Source: Salinarimonas sp046292825 (GTDB taxonomy: Bacteria > Pseudomonadota > Alphaproteobacteria > Rhizobiales > Beijerinckiaceae). From it: a DNA stretch of 64,000 nt. The DNA lies in NCBI RefSeq assembly GCF_046292825.1, contig NZ_JBKBQG010000025.1:1-64000 (forward strand), in the 5' to 3' direction. Within the stretch, counting starts at the first letter, position 1. The number at the start of each line of letters is the position of its first letter. Below the pieces are notes generated by a model. That model had not been told where the DNA came from and made no database searches. It saw nothing but the letters and a program-made list of their open reading frames with translations. Below are positions 1 through 10,698 of this stretch, one piece after another. A program made the translations under genes and the position numbers.

Positions 1-2
1 TC

Positions 3-59
3 GTCCAGATCAACGCCGTCCTCGCCAGGGGCACCCCATGGGTCGAAAATGCCGCGTGA
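3..59 (+). CDS. C-terminal tail of an upstream gene (partial, unrecognised)
   Basis: The third reading frame is open from the window edge to a TGA at 57-59 and encodes 18 residues ending TPWVENAA. The composition looks like an ordinary protein C-terminus, and a repeat element follows almost at once, which is typical of the space after a gene here. The fragment is too short to identify, and other frames are also open over part of it, so this is a tentative call. Confidence 0.3.
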   Translation, partial: VQINAVLARGTPWVENAA

Positions 60-70
60 ATATTAGTTGC

Positions 71-171
71 TTCCCCTGCGCACGCTACGCGTGCTCCGGC
101 CGGGGATGACACCGGTGGAGCACTGACCTGCCGGCGCGACTCCCGAGTCCGCTTCGCGGCTCGGGATGACA
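71..171. repeat. Two half-units of the GGGATGACA palindromic repeats
   Basis: Positions 71-112 hold one arm of the CCCCTGCGCACGC...CCGGCCGGGGATGACAC unit seen whole at 17237-17432. Positions 141-171 hold a second unit, a hairpin around GTCCGCTTCGCGGC ending in CGGGATGACA, as in the copies near 6080, 7203 and 35580. The rest of 60-347 shows no gene; the SDR start and its ribosome binding site close it. Confidence 0.7.
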
Positions 172-347
172 GCAATCCATCGACTTGTGCATTTCGAGAG
201 CGCCCTGCGCCGCCGCGTGAAACCCGCACCGGGATCGGCGCGCCTTCGACTTCGCGCGCGCGGAAGGCGGTGCTAGAGGATCGACGACCCGCGCGCGGTC
301 GCTCTCGGAGCCGGCCGCGCCATCGCGAAACCTTCAGGAGACGTGTC

Positions 348-1127
348 ATGGATCTCGGATTGTCGGGCAAGCGCGCCCTCGTCCTCTCCTCGAGCCGCGG
401 GCTCGGCCTCGCGAGCGCCAAGGCGCTCGCCGCCGAGGGCGCGGAAGTGTTCATGACCGCGCGCAGCGGCGACAAGCTCGACGCCGCCGTCGCCGAGATC
501 GTCGCGGCGGGCGGCCGCGCCCACGCGTTCGCCGCCAATCTGACGAAGGACGCCGACCGGATCTTCGCCGAGGCGGAGCGCACGATGGGCGGCGTCGACA
601 TCCTGATCGCCAATACCGGCGGCCCGCCGGCGCGGATGGCGGCGGAGGTGCCGGACGAGGACTGGATGCCCCAGTTCGAGGCGATGGTGCTGCCCGTCTT
701 CCGCCTCGCGCGCCTTTGCCTGCCGGGCATGCGCGCGCGCGGATTCGGGCGGATCGTCACCATCGCCTCCTCCGGCGTGATCCAGCCGATCCCGAACCTC
801 GCGATGTCGAACGCCCTGCGGGCGTCGATCCTCGGCTATTCGAAGACGCTGGCCGCCGAGGTCGCGAAGGACGGCATCACCGTCAATCTCGTGCTGCCCG
901 GCCGCATCCGCACCGACCGCACGGCCGAACTCGACGCCGCCAACGCGAAGCGTCTCGGCAAGAGCGCGGAGGAGATCGAGGCCGCCGCCGTCTCGGCGAT
1001 CCCGGCCGGACGCTACGGAAAGGTCGAGGAATTCGGCGACGTCGTCGCCTTCCTCGCTTCCGAGCGGGCGAGCTACATCACCGGCTCGAAGATCGCCGTC
1101 GACGGCGGCGCGGTGCGCAGCGTCTGA
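348..1127 (+). CDS. SDR-family protein with altered catalytic residues
   Basis: This 259-residue protein has a short-chain dehydrogenase/reductase fold. A dinucleotide-binding loop of the TGxxxGxG type (SSSRGLGLA) lies near residue 15, NTGG stands in the NNAG position, and a C-terminal ITGSKIAVDGG motif is typical of FabG-like members. Where classical SDRs have YxxxK after the catalytic serine, this one reads SNALR, so both Tyr and Lys are replaced. Similar sequences are usually annotated only as SDR oxidoreductases, and the substrate is unknown. I chose the ATG at 348 rather than the earlier ATG at 270 because CAGGAG lies at 335-340 and the SDR fold begins here. It stands alone on the plus strand, with the sRNA downstream. 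Confidence 0.85.
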   Translation: MDLGLSGKRALVLSSSRGLGLASAKALAAEGAEVFMTARSGDKLDAAVAEIVAAGGRAHAFAANLTKDADRIFAEAERTMGGVDILIANTGGPPARMAAEVPDEDWMPQFEAMVLPVFRLARLCLPGMRARGFGRIVTIASSGVIQPIPNLAMSNALRASILGYSKTLAAEVAKDGITVNLVLPGRIRTDRTAELDAANAKRLGKSAEEIEAAAVSAIPAGRYGKVEEFGDVVAFLASERASYITGSKIAVDGGAVRSV

Positions 1128-1232
1128 CGACATATGCGTGTGGCTCGGGTCGCGGCGCCGCCGAAGCGTGCCGCGGCCATGAGCCATGCACCATCTGCAT
1201 GGCCCCCTCGACGAAAGGCGGGCAGGAAACCC

Positions 1233-1260
1233 TTGCTTTTTGTGCGGCGCAATGTAGATT
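1233..1260 (+). promoter_or_regulatory. Sigma-70-type promoter of the MmgR-like sRNA
   Basis: A -35 element TTGCTT (1233-1238) is separated by 16 bases from a -10 element TAGATT (1255-1260), which predicts a transcript start near 1267. This places the promoter directly in front of the conserved sRNA body. No GG-N10-GC sigma-54 pattern was found at this position. Confidence 0.55.
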
Positions 1261-1266
1261 GTGCAG

Positions 1267-1356
1267 TGCGGCAGGACGTGGCGTCGTCCTCCCGTATGCC
1301 CTCCTTGGGCGTTTCCTCCCTAGACTTGGGCCGCCCCTCGGGGCGGCCCTTTTTTT
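1267..1356 (+). ncRNA. mmgR: MmgR/SuhB-type (alpha-r8 family) small regulatory RNA
   Basis: About 90 bases fold into three stem-loops: AGGACG/CGTCCT (1273-1290), GCCC/GGGC (1298-1310), and a GC-rich terminator GGGCCGCCC/GGGCGGCCC followed by seven T (1328-1356). The single-stranded segments carry TCCTCCC (1287-1293) and TTTCCTCCCT (1312-1321). The latter is the signature I recall for the alphaproteobacterial MmgR (Rfam suhB) family, and both can pair with Shine-Dalgarno sequences. In Sinorhizobium, MmgR is an Hfq-bound RNA that limits polyhydroxybutyrate accumulation. The 5' end is inferred from the promoter. The family assignment is from memory of the motif, not from a covariance search. Confidence 0.78.
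1328..1356 (+). terminator. Rho-independent terminator of the sRNA
   Basis: A perfect GC-rich stem of at least nine pairs with a very short loop is followed by an uninterrupted run of seven T. It is one of only two hairpins in the window with a clear T tract. Confidence 0.85.
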
Positions 1357-1496
1357 GTCGCAAGCGACCGGAATCCGCCTCGGCCTCGATGCAAATCGAT
1401 TCAGGTGGAAGCGGACGCAGCTTCGCAGTAGAATTCCCCCGCCGATCGGAGAATTCGGTGCGCGCGACGGCCTGCCGAGCGCGCGAACGCTGCGGA

Positions 1497-1754
1497 ATGC
1501 GCGGAGGCGGCTCGACCATGACCAGCGGGAGCGCCGAGGGGACCGGGAAGACGATCGCGCTGACCGCCTACCGGTCGCGGCGCGCCCGTCTGCGTCGCGA
1601 GCGCGCGGAGACCCTGCGCGCCGACGCGGATCTCTTCGCCCGCAGCCTCGAGCGCACCTGCGACCTGCCGGGAGAGCTTCGCCGCCAGCGCGCGGCCGAC
1701 GCGCTGGCGCGCGAGATCGACCGGCTCGCCGACGCCATCGACGAGCCGACCTGA
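1497..1754 (+). CDS. Small Arg/Glu-rich hypothetical protein
   Basis: This open frame could start at ATG 1497 (85 residues) or at ATG 1518 (78 residues). The product is rich in Arg, Glu, Ala and Leu and is predicted to be mostly helical (RRERAETLRADADLF and following), with no signal peptide or membrane span. It ends eight bases from the convergent stop of the PpiC-type gene. I do not recognise a family. The tight convergent packing and helix-like composition suggest a real gene, but GC-rich DNA opens many such frames. Confidence 0.5.
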   Translation: MRGGGSTMTSGSAEGTGKTIALTAYRSRRARLRRERAETLRADADLFARSLERTCDLPGELRRQRAADALAREIDRLADAIDEPT

Positions 1755-1762
1755 ACGCTCCG

Positions 1763-2626
1763 TCATTGCGGAGCGGGCGCGGCCTCGTCGTTCGGGGCGT
1801 CCAGACGCTCGATCTGCGCGCCCTGGCGCAGGGCGAGGATCAGCTCCTGCTGCGCGCGACGCGCGAGAAAGGCCTCGAGCTGCGGGCTCATCTGCTCGAA
1901 GCTCGGCACCGGCCGCTCGCGACGCTCCTCGACGCGGATCACGTGCCAGCCGAACTGCGTCTGCACCGGCTCGGAGACCGTCCCCGGCTCGAGCGCGAAG
2001 GCGGCCTCGGCGAAGGGCGCGACCATCCGGTCGCGGGCGAAGAAGCCGAGGTCGCCGCCGCGCGGGCCCGAGCCCGGATCCTGCGAGAGCTCGCCTGCGA
2101 CCGCCGCGAAATCCTCGCCGGCCTCGATCCGGGCGATCGCCGCCTCGGCCTCCTCGCGGGTCTCGACCAGGATGTGGCGGGCGCGGACCTCGTCCTCCGG
2201 CTCGATGCCGGCGACCGTCTCGTCGTAGAGCGCGCGCTTGGCCTCTTCCGTTACCGCCTCGGCGACGCGGCGCTCGAGGAGCGCGTCGAGCAGGAGCTTG
2301 CGGCGGGAATATTCGAGCTGGCGGGCGAAGTCCGGATCCTCGGCGACCGCCGCCTCCTCCGCGGCGCGGGCGCCGAGCTCGAGATCGATGAGATAGGCGA
2401 TCAGCACCTCGCGGCGCTGCTCCTCCGGCATCTGGCCGAGCGGCAGCATCGGATCCTGCGCGGCGATCTCGAGCTCGGCCTGCGTGATCTCGACGCCGTT
2501 GACGCGCGCGACCACCTCGTCGGCGGCGGCGTTCTGGGCGCGGACCTCGGTCAGGGCGAGGGTCGCGACGGAGGCGCCGAGCGCCAGCGCGAAGGCGAGG
2601 CGCGGGAGCGTGGGGATGCGGATCAT
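1763..2626 (-). CDS. Periplasmic PpiC/parvulin-type peptidyl-prolyl isomerase
   Basis: The 287-residue protein begins with a signal peptide (hydrophobic residues about 8-28, cleavage after VRA). It continues with a SurA-like helical N-terminal region and a parvulin domain at about 145-240. The parvulin landmarks are visible: RARHILV, LSQDPGSGPRGGDLGFF, MVAPF and FGWHVIRVE. Such proteins help outer-membrane proteins fold in the periplasm. AGGAAGA precedes the ATG. It is divergent from secA, an arrangement kept in many Rhizobiales, which links it to secretion. Its length suits the PrsA/SurA-like class rather than full-length SurA. Confidence 0.9.
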   Translation of the reverse strand: MIRIPTLPRLAFALALGASVATLALTEVRAQNAAADEVVARVNGVEITQAELEIAAQDPMLPLGQMPEEQRREVLIAYLIDLELGARAAEEAAVAEDPDFARQLEYSRRKLLLDALLERRVAEAVTEEAKRALYDETVAGIEPEDEVRARHILVETREEAEAAIARIEAGEDFAAVAGELSQDPGSGPRGGDLGFFARDRMVAPFAEAAFALEPGTVSEPVQTQFGWHVIRVEERRERPVPSFEQMSPQLEAFLARRAQQELILALRQGAQIERLDAPNDEAAPAPQ

Positions 2627-2963
2627 ACGGTCTTCCTCGGGCTTTCTGGGTCTTGGTCGTTTCGGGCGTGTTCACGTGGCGGGCGCGCGCGGCGCCGAAG
2701 GCCTGATCCGGACGTCGCTCGGCCGACGGCCGCCGGGCCGGCTCGCGGCTCGCGGGCGTCGAGCCGCCGTTCCGAAACCCTTCGCCCATCGCGCCCGGGA
2801 TGGCAAGGCCTTCGCGCCGGGGCGGACGGTCGCGCGCGAGCCCGAGCACCGGCTCGAAACGCTCTCTCGCAGGGTGATCCTTTCGGATGCGCGACGCGAT
2901 GATTAGGTCTATAAGGCGCGCAACACAGCCCGCATCCGACACGACCATCGACGACAGGAATCC
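2627..2963. other. Divergent intergenic region between ppiC-type gene and secA
   Basis: No gene is supported in these 337 bases. Both flanking genes start here, so both promoters must lie inside. TCTATAAG at about 2908-2915 could be a secA -10 element, but I see no convincing -35 at the right distance. The secA ribosome binding site is ACAGGA, just before 2964. Confidence 0.4.
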
Positions 2964-5771
<2,808 letters not shown>

Positions 5772-5797
5772 ACGATAGCCGGTGAAGGAAGACGCGT

Positions 5798-5820
5798 CCC
5801 GGGCCGCGCGGCGGCCCGGG
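5798..5820 (+). terminator. Hairpin after secA, without T tract
   Basis: A perfect ten-pair stem, CCCGGGCCGC/GCGGCCCGGG, with a three-base loop starts 26 bases after the secA stop. No T run follows, so it may act as a 3' stabiliser or a Rho-assisted stop rather than an intrinsic terminator. Confidence 0.5.
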
Positions 5821-5876
5821 GCTCGTCCGCCGCTGCCATTGCGGAGTCGAAAGTTCGCGCGGGCAGAGGACGCTCC

Positions 5877-6148
5877 CTCTCCTTCCCCTGAAAGCGTGAA
5901 AATTCGGCTCCACCGGTGTCATCCCCGACGGTGTCATCCCGGACGCCGAAGGCGATCCGGGACCCATACCCACGACGCATCAGTCGCAGCCTGTAGGCTG
6001 CGTTTCTCCACATTCGGCTGCGGTGAGGTGGAGGAGCGAGCGCGGCATGCGCGCTCGGACCTGTCGTCGAGGTTATGGGTCCCGGGTCCGCTTCGCGGCC
6101 CGGGATGACGACCTCCGAGAGATACACGAGCTCTCAGGGGAAGGAGAG
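5877..6148. repeat. Type I palindromic repeat with 15-bp terminal inverted repeats (copy 1)
   Basis: The outer ends CTCTCCTTCCCCTGA (5877-5891) and its exact complement (6134-6148) enclose a core at 5931-6109. The core runs from TGTCATCCCGGACGCC to GGCCCGGGATGAC and contains several hairpins (GTCGCAGCCTGTAGGCTGCG, GCGCGGCATGCGCGC). The layout resembles a non-autonomous miniature element: no coding capacity, terminal inverted repeats, and about 270 bases. It fills the space between secA and argB. Confidence 0.7.
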
Positions 6149-6158
6149 CGGCGCGCCC

Positions 6159-7073
6159 TCATTTGCGGCGGATCAGCGTTCCTGCGCCGTGATCCGTGAA
6201 GAGCTCGAGCAGGACCGCGTGCGGCACCTTGCCGTCGAGGATGACGACCGCCTCGACGCCCTGCTCGATCGCGTAGATGCAGGTCTCGACCTTGGGGATC
6301 ATGCCGCCCGTGATCGTCCCGTCCGCGATGAGCCGCCGGCAATCCTCGACCGAGAGTTCGGGGATGAGCCGCTTGTCCTTGTCGAGCACGCCCGGCACGT
6401 CGGTGAGGAGGAGCAGGCGCTTGGCGTGCATCGCGCCCGCGATCGCGCCGGCGAAGGTGTCGGCGTTGACGTTGTAGGTCTGGTCGTCGTCGCCGACCGC
6501 GACGGGGGCGAGAACCGGGATCAGCTCCGCGCGCAGCACCGCGTCGAGCACCGAGCGGTCGACATGGGCCGGCTCGCCGACGAAGCCGAGATCGACCACC
6601 TTCTCGATATGCGAATCCGGATCGACCATGGTGCGCGTGATCTTGCGCGCGCGCACCATGTTGCCGTCCTTGCCGCATAGGCCGATCGCCTTGCCGCCCT
6701 CGGCCGCGATCCAGCCGACGATCTGCTTGTTGATGGAGCCCGCGAGCACCATCTCGACGATCTCGACCGTGGCCTTGTCGGTCACGCGCAGGCCGGCCTG
6801 GAACTCGGATTCGATGCCGAGGCGGGCGAGCATCGCCCCGATCTGCGGCCCGCCGCCATGGACGACGATCGGCTTGAGGCCGGATTGCTCGAGGAGCACG
6901 ACGTCCTCGGCGAAATCCTCCGCCGCCGCCTGGTCGCCCATGGCGTGGCCGCCATACTTGATGACGACGACCTCCTCGTCGTAGCGCTGCATGTGCGGCA
7001 GGGCCTGGACGAGGATCTCGGCGCGCTCTTGAGCGCTCGGCGTGGACTGGGCGCTGGGGGTGCGATCGGTCAT
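6159..7073 (-). CDS. argB: Acetylglutamate kinase ArgB
   Basis: This enzyme phosphorylates N-acetylglutamate, the second step of arginine synthesis in the cytosol. The 304-residue product has the amino-acid kinase signatures KYGGHAMG near residue 43, VVHGGGPQIG, LTDVPGVLDK, and GGMIPKVETC near the C-terminus. The frame is open upstream to 7286, but that extension is translated from a repeat. The ATG at 7073 gives the expected family N-terminus. The gene is bracketed by inverted copies of the type I repeat, and no other arginine gene lies next to it. Confidence 0.96.
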   Translation of the reverse strand: MTDRTPSAQSTPSAQERAEILVQALPHMQRYDEEVVVIKYGGHAMGDQAAAEDFAEDVVLLEQSGLKPIVVHGGGPQIGAMLARLGIESEFQAGLRVTDKATVEIVEMVLAGSINKQIVGWIAAEGGKAIGLCGKDGNMVRARKITRTMVDPDSHIEKVVDLGFVGEPAHVDRSVLDAVLRAELIPVLAPVAVGDDDQTYNVNADTFAGAIAGAMHAKRLLLLTDVPGVLDKDKRLIPELSVEDCRRLIADGTITGGMIPKVETCIYAIEQGVEAVVILDGKVPHAVLLELFTDHGAGTLIRRK

Positions 7074-7159
7074 GGTCGTCTCGTCGCGTTGCTCGTCGCT
7101 CGGGCCTGTAAGCTCGCGCGCTTCTAGAGCATCGCCACGACGAGGGGAAGACGCTTGGC

Positions 7160-7423
7160 GCCCTCTCTCCGTCCCTTCAGGGCCTGTGAATCGGTCGGAG
7201 GCTGTCATCCCGGGCCGCGAAGCGGACCCGGGACCCATAATCACGACGACATTCCGAGCGCGCATGCCGCGCTCGCTGCACCACACTGCAGCATCGATCG
7301 TCGGAGAAACGCAGCCTACAGGCTGCGACTGGCACGTCGTGGATATGGGTCCCGGATCGCCTTCGGCGTCCGGGATGACACCGTAACGATGGGTTTTCGA
7401 ACCCTCAGGGGAAGGAGAGAGGC
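7160..7423. repeat. Type I palindromic repeat (copy 2, inverted relative to copy 1)
   Basis: The core 7203-7380 is the reverse complement arrangement of the copy at 5931-6109. It begins TGTCATCCCGGGCCGCG and ends GGCGTCCGGGATGACA. Imperfect outer arms, CCCTCTCTCCGTCCC (from 7161) and GGGGAAGGAGAGAGG (to 7422), match the terminal repeats of copy 1. With copy 1 it encloses argB. Confidence 0.7.
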
Positions 7424-7463
7424 GGCGTTGCGCGGTCGCGCGCGTGCCGCAGCGGTGGCGGGC

Positions 7464-7493
7464 GCTCGGGGAGAGAAGCGCTTCCCCCCGAGC
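7464..7493 (-). terminator. Hairpin after the RND pump gene
   Basis: The stem GCTCGGGG/CCCCGAGC has an inner GAAGCGCTTC palindrome. It ends eight bases beyond the stop codon of the pump gene. No T run is present, so it is a plausible but unproven transcript end. Confidence 0.4.
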
Positions 7494-7500
7494 CGCGCCC

Positions 7501-10500
7501 TCAGCGCGCCTCGGCGAGGCCCGCCAGGCGCAGGTAGCCGCGCTTCATGCGGCCGAGATCGTGGGCGACGCCGAGCATCGCGGGCACGACGAACAGGATG
7601 ATCAGCGAGGCGATCATCAGGCCGAAGGAGAGCGTGATCGCGATCGGGATCAGGAACTGCGCCTGAAGGCTCCGTTCGGCGATCAGCGGCGCCATGCCGC
7701 CGGACGTCGTCAGCGTCGTGAGCAGAACCGCGCGGAAGCGGTCGACCGAGGAGGCCACGGCCGCCGATGCCGGCGCCTCGCCGAGCGCGATCCGCTCGTT
7801 GTAGCGGTCGACGAGGACGATCGAGCCGTTGACGAGGATGCCCGAGAGGCCGAGGAGCCCGATCATCGACAGGAAGGCGAATTGGAAGCCGAGCAGCCAA
7901 TGGCCGAGCACCGCGCCGATGAAGCCGAAGGGGATGACGAGCATCACCAGGATCGGCTGCGACCAGTTCTGGAAGACGAGCGCCAGGATCACGTAGATGA
8001 GCGCGAGCGCCACGATCGCCCCGAAACCGAGATCGGCGAAGGCGCGCCCTTGCGTCTCGGCGCGCCCGCGCACGTCGGTCTCGATGCCGTAGGTGGCGCG
8101 CAGCTGCGGCAGGATGCGCTCGACGACGTCCGCGCGCACCTCGCCCTCGGGGGTGACGTCCGCATTGACGTTGGCGGTGACCGTGATCGCGACGCGACCG
8201 TCGCGGCGCTGGACCAGCGCGAAGGCGGCGCGCTCCTCGATCTCGACGACGTCGCCGAGGCGCACCTGCGCGCCCGACGGCGTGCGCAGCATCATGTCGA
8301 CGAGCCCGGCCATGCTCTGGTCGGCCCCGGCCGAGCGCGCGCGGATCGTCACCTCCTCGTCGCCCGCGGCGAAGCGCATGACGACCGCGCCCTGATAGGT
8401 GGCGCGCACCTGATCGACGATCTGCGCGGTGGTGAGCCCCAGAGCGCGTCCGCGCGGCGTGGGGGAGAGGACGAGGTCCGACTTGCCGAAGGGCGTGTCG
8501 TCGCCGATGCCGTAGACGCCGGGATAATCGCGCAGCCGCACCTTCAGATCCTCGGCTGCGGCCTTGAGCGTCTGGAGATCGGCGCCCGAGAGGCGCACGT
8601 CGATGTCCGAGCCCGGCGGACCCATGCGGCGACCCGCGATCGTGATCTCCTGAAGACCCGGAATCGCCGGTATCGCGGCCTCGAAGGCGCGGACGATCTC
8701 CGGCGTGCGGATGTCGCGCTCCTCGCCCGCGGAGAGCTCGATCTCGAGCGTCGCCATGTTGTCGCCGCGCGTCGTGCCGGCGATGCCGAGCTTCGAATAG
8801 GCGTAGCGCACGACGCTCGTGCCGTGCTCGGCCGCGATCCGCGCATCGGCATCGGCGATCGCCGCCTCGATGCGGGTGAGCGCGTCGATCATCGAACGCT
8901 CGGACATGCCCGGCGCGAAGGCGATCTCGGCGGAGACGAATTCGGGCTCCGGCGAGGGGAAGAAGGTGAATTGCACCCGCCCACCCGCGATCAGGCCGAC
9001 CGAGAGGATCAGGGCGGCGACCGCGAGCGCGATCGTGGCGTAGCGGAAATCGTAGGCGAGCTGCGTGAGGCGGCGCATCGGGCCGTTGCGGAAGCCGTCG
9101 ATGCCGCGCTCCATCCCGGCGCGGATGCGCGCGAGGAGCGAGGGCCGCCGCCCGGCCTTGCGCGCGCGGGCCCGCTCCTGCGCCTCGAGCGCGTGGCGCA
9201 GATGGGTCGGCAGGACGAGGAAGCTCTCGACGAGGGCGGCGGCGAGCGCCACCACCACGACGAGCGGGATCGCCATGATGATCTGGCCGACCACGCCCGA
9301 GATCATGAAGACCGGGAGGAAGGCGGCCTGCGTCGTCGTCGTCGCGGCGATGACGGGCACGAGCATCCGCATCGCCGCCCCGTGCGCGGCTTGCGTCGGC
9401 GAGGCGCCGGCCTCCGAGAGCGTCACCGCGTGCTCGCCCACGATGATCGCGTCGTCGACGAGGATGCCGAGGACGAGGATGAGACCGAGAAGCGAGATCG
9501 CGTTGATCGTCTGCCCCGTCGCCCACATCAGGACGAAGGTCGCCATCAGCGAGATCGGGATCCCGGCCGCGACCCAGAAGGCGACGCGCGCGTTCAGGAA
9601 CAGGAGCAGCACGATCACGATGATCAGCATGCCCGTCGCCGCGTTGAGCGACAGCGTCTCGATGCGCTGGGCGACGACGCTCGCGCGCACGTCGAAGAGC
9701 TGCGCCTCGATGGTCGGCGGCAGCCGGGCCTGGAGCGAGGAGATGTAGTCGAGCGCCACCTGCATGGAGCGCAGCGTGTCGGCGGATTCGGCGCGCTGGA
9801 TGTCGAGGAGGATCGCCGGGCGTCCCTCGCGCAGCATGCGCACGCCGCCCTCGCGCAGGGCCTCGCGGATCGTCGCGACGTCGCGCACGAAGACCCGCTC
9901 GCCGTCCGGCGACGAGACGACCTCGATCGCGCCGAGGCCGGAGGGGCGGTCGGTGCGCTCGAGCGTGCGCAGCGTGCTCTCGAGACCGCCCTGAAGCGTG
10001 CCGAGCGGCTCGTTGCGATTGGCGGCCTGGATGCGCTGGGCGACGTCCTGGACGGTGATCCCGAGCCGCTGCATCTCGCGCGGGTCGATCTCGATCCACA
10101 CCTCGCGCGCCCGCGAGCCGGTGAAGGTGACGCGGTCGATGCCCGCATCGAGGAGCCCGTCTCGGGCCTCGCGGGCGATCGCCTTGAGCGCGTGCTCGGA
10201 CACGTCGCCCGAGAGCGCGAGGAGCGCGACCGTCTCGTAGAACTCGACGCGGGTGACGACCGGGCGCTCGGCGTCGATCGGCAGCGTCGCGAGCGTGGTG
10301 ACCGCCTGCTCGACGTTCGAGAGGGCCCGGTCCATGTCGGTGCCGTCGGCGAACTCGATCACGATGCGGGCCGAGCCCTCGACCGCGTAGGAGGAGACGT
10401 TGTCGACGCCGTCGAGGAAGCGCACCTCGGGCTCGATCACGTCGAGCACGGCCGTCGAGATGTCGTCGGGGCTCGCGCCCTGCCAGGCGACCGTGACGAA

Positions 10501-10698
10501 GATCGTCGGGATGTTGACGGTGGGGAAGAATTGCGTGTTCAGCCGCACCAGCGTCATCATGCCGAGGAGCAGCACCGTCAGCGCGAGCAGGTTCGCGGCG
10601 ATCCTGTGGCGCATGAAGGCGTTGATGATGCCGATGACGAACCCGCCCTCGCGGGGGATCTCGTCGCGGTTCGGGCGGGAGGGCGTCGTCTCGCTCAC
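7501..10698 (-). CDS. RND-family efflux pump, inner-membrane permease subunit
   Basis: The protein is about 1065 residues, the normal length for HAE-type RND permeases. These run proton-driven export of drugs, solvents or lipophilic compounds across both membranes. An N-terminal transmembrane helix (LLALTVLLLGMMTLVRLN) is followed by the porter domain, and two blocks of hydrophobic helices lie around residues 330-520 and 850-1040. LLGLILVLGILVDDAIIVGE and its second-half partner LLGLSGILVNGSIVL mark the repeat halves. GTG at 10698 gives a GTGA overlap with the adaptor gene, so the two are translationally coupled. No outer-membrane factor gene is nearby. The substrate cannot be read from the sequence. 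Confidence 0.93.
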   Translation of the reverse strand: MSETTPSRPNRDEIPREGGFVIGIINAFMRHRIAANLLALTVLLLGMMTLVRLNTQFFPTVNIPTIFVTVAWQGASPDDISTAVLDVIEPEVRFLDGVDNVSSYAVEGSARIVIEFADGTDMDRALSNVEQAVTTLATLPIDAERPVVTRVEFYETVALLALSGDVSEHALKAIAREARDGLLDAGIDRVTFTGSRAREVWIEIDPREMQRLGITVQDVAQRIQAANRNEPLGTLQGGLESTLRTLERTDRPSGLGAIEVVSSPDGERVFVRDVATIREALREGGVRMLREGRPAILLDIQRAESADTLRSMQVALDYISSLQARLPPTIEAQLFDVRASVVAQRIETLSLNAATGMLIIVIVLLLFLNARVAFWVAAGIPISLMATFVLMWATGQTINAISLLGLILVLGILVDDAIIVGEHAVTLSEAGASPTQAAHGAAMRMLVPVIAATTTTQAAFLPVFMISGVVGQIIMAIPLVVVVALAAALVESFLVLPTHLRHALEAQERARARKAGRRPSLLARIRAGMERGIDGFRNGPMRRLTQLAYDFRYATIALAVAALILSVGLIAGGRVQFTFFPSPEPEFVSAEIAFAPGMSERSMIDALTRIEAAIADADARIAAEHGTSVVRYAYSKLGIAGTTRGDNMATLEIELSAGEERDIRTPEIVRAFEAAIPAIPGLQEITIAGRRMGPPGSDIDVRLSGADLQTLKAAAEDLKVRLRDYPGVYGIGDDTPFGKSDLVLSPTPRGRALGLTTAQIVDQVRATYQGAVVMRFAAGDEEVTIRARSAGADQSMAGLVDMMLRTPSGAQVRLGDVVEIEERAAFALVQRRDGRVAITVTANVNADVTPEGEVRADVVERILPQLRATYGIETDVRGRAETQGRAFADLGFGAIVALALIYVILALVFQNWSQPILVMLVIPFGFIGAVLGHWLLGFQFAFLSMIGLLGLSGILVNGSIVLVDRYNERIALGEAPASAAVASSVDRFRAVLLTTLTTSGGMAPLIAERSLQAQFLIPIAITLSFGLMIASLIILFVVPAMLGVAHDLGRMKRGYLRLAGLAEAR

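Noticed and set aside
1221..1236. A possible sigma-54 promoter in front of the sRNA
   Set aside because: GG and GC are 12 bases apart, not the required 10, and a sigma-70-type pair fits better.
5931..6109. Repeats considered as a CRISPR array
   Set aside because: The units are not regularly spaced direct repeats with unique spacers, and no cas gene is present.
7074..7286. An N-terminal extension of ArgB of 71 residues
   Set aside because: The extension is translated from the type I repeat and leader, and the ArgB family begins at the ATG at 7073.
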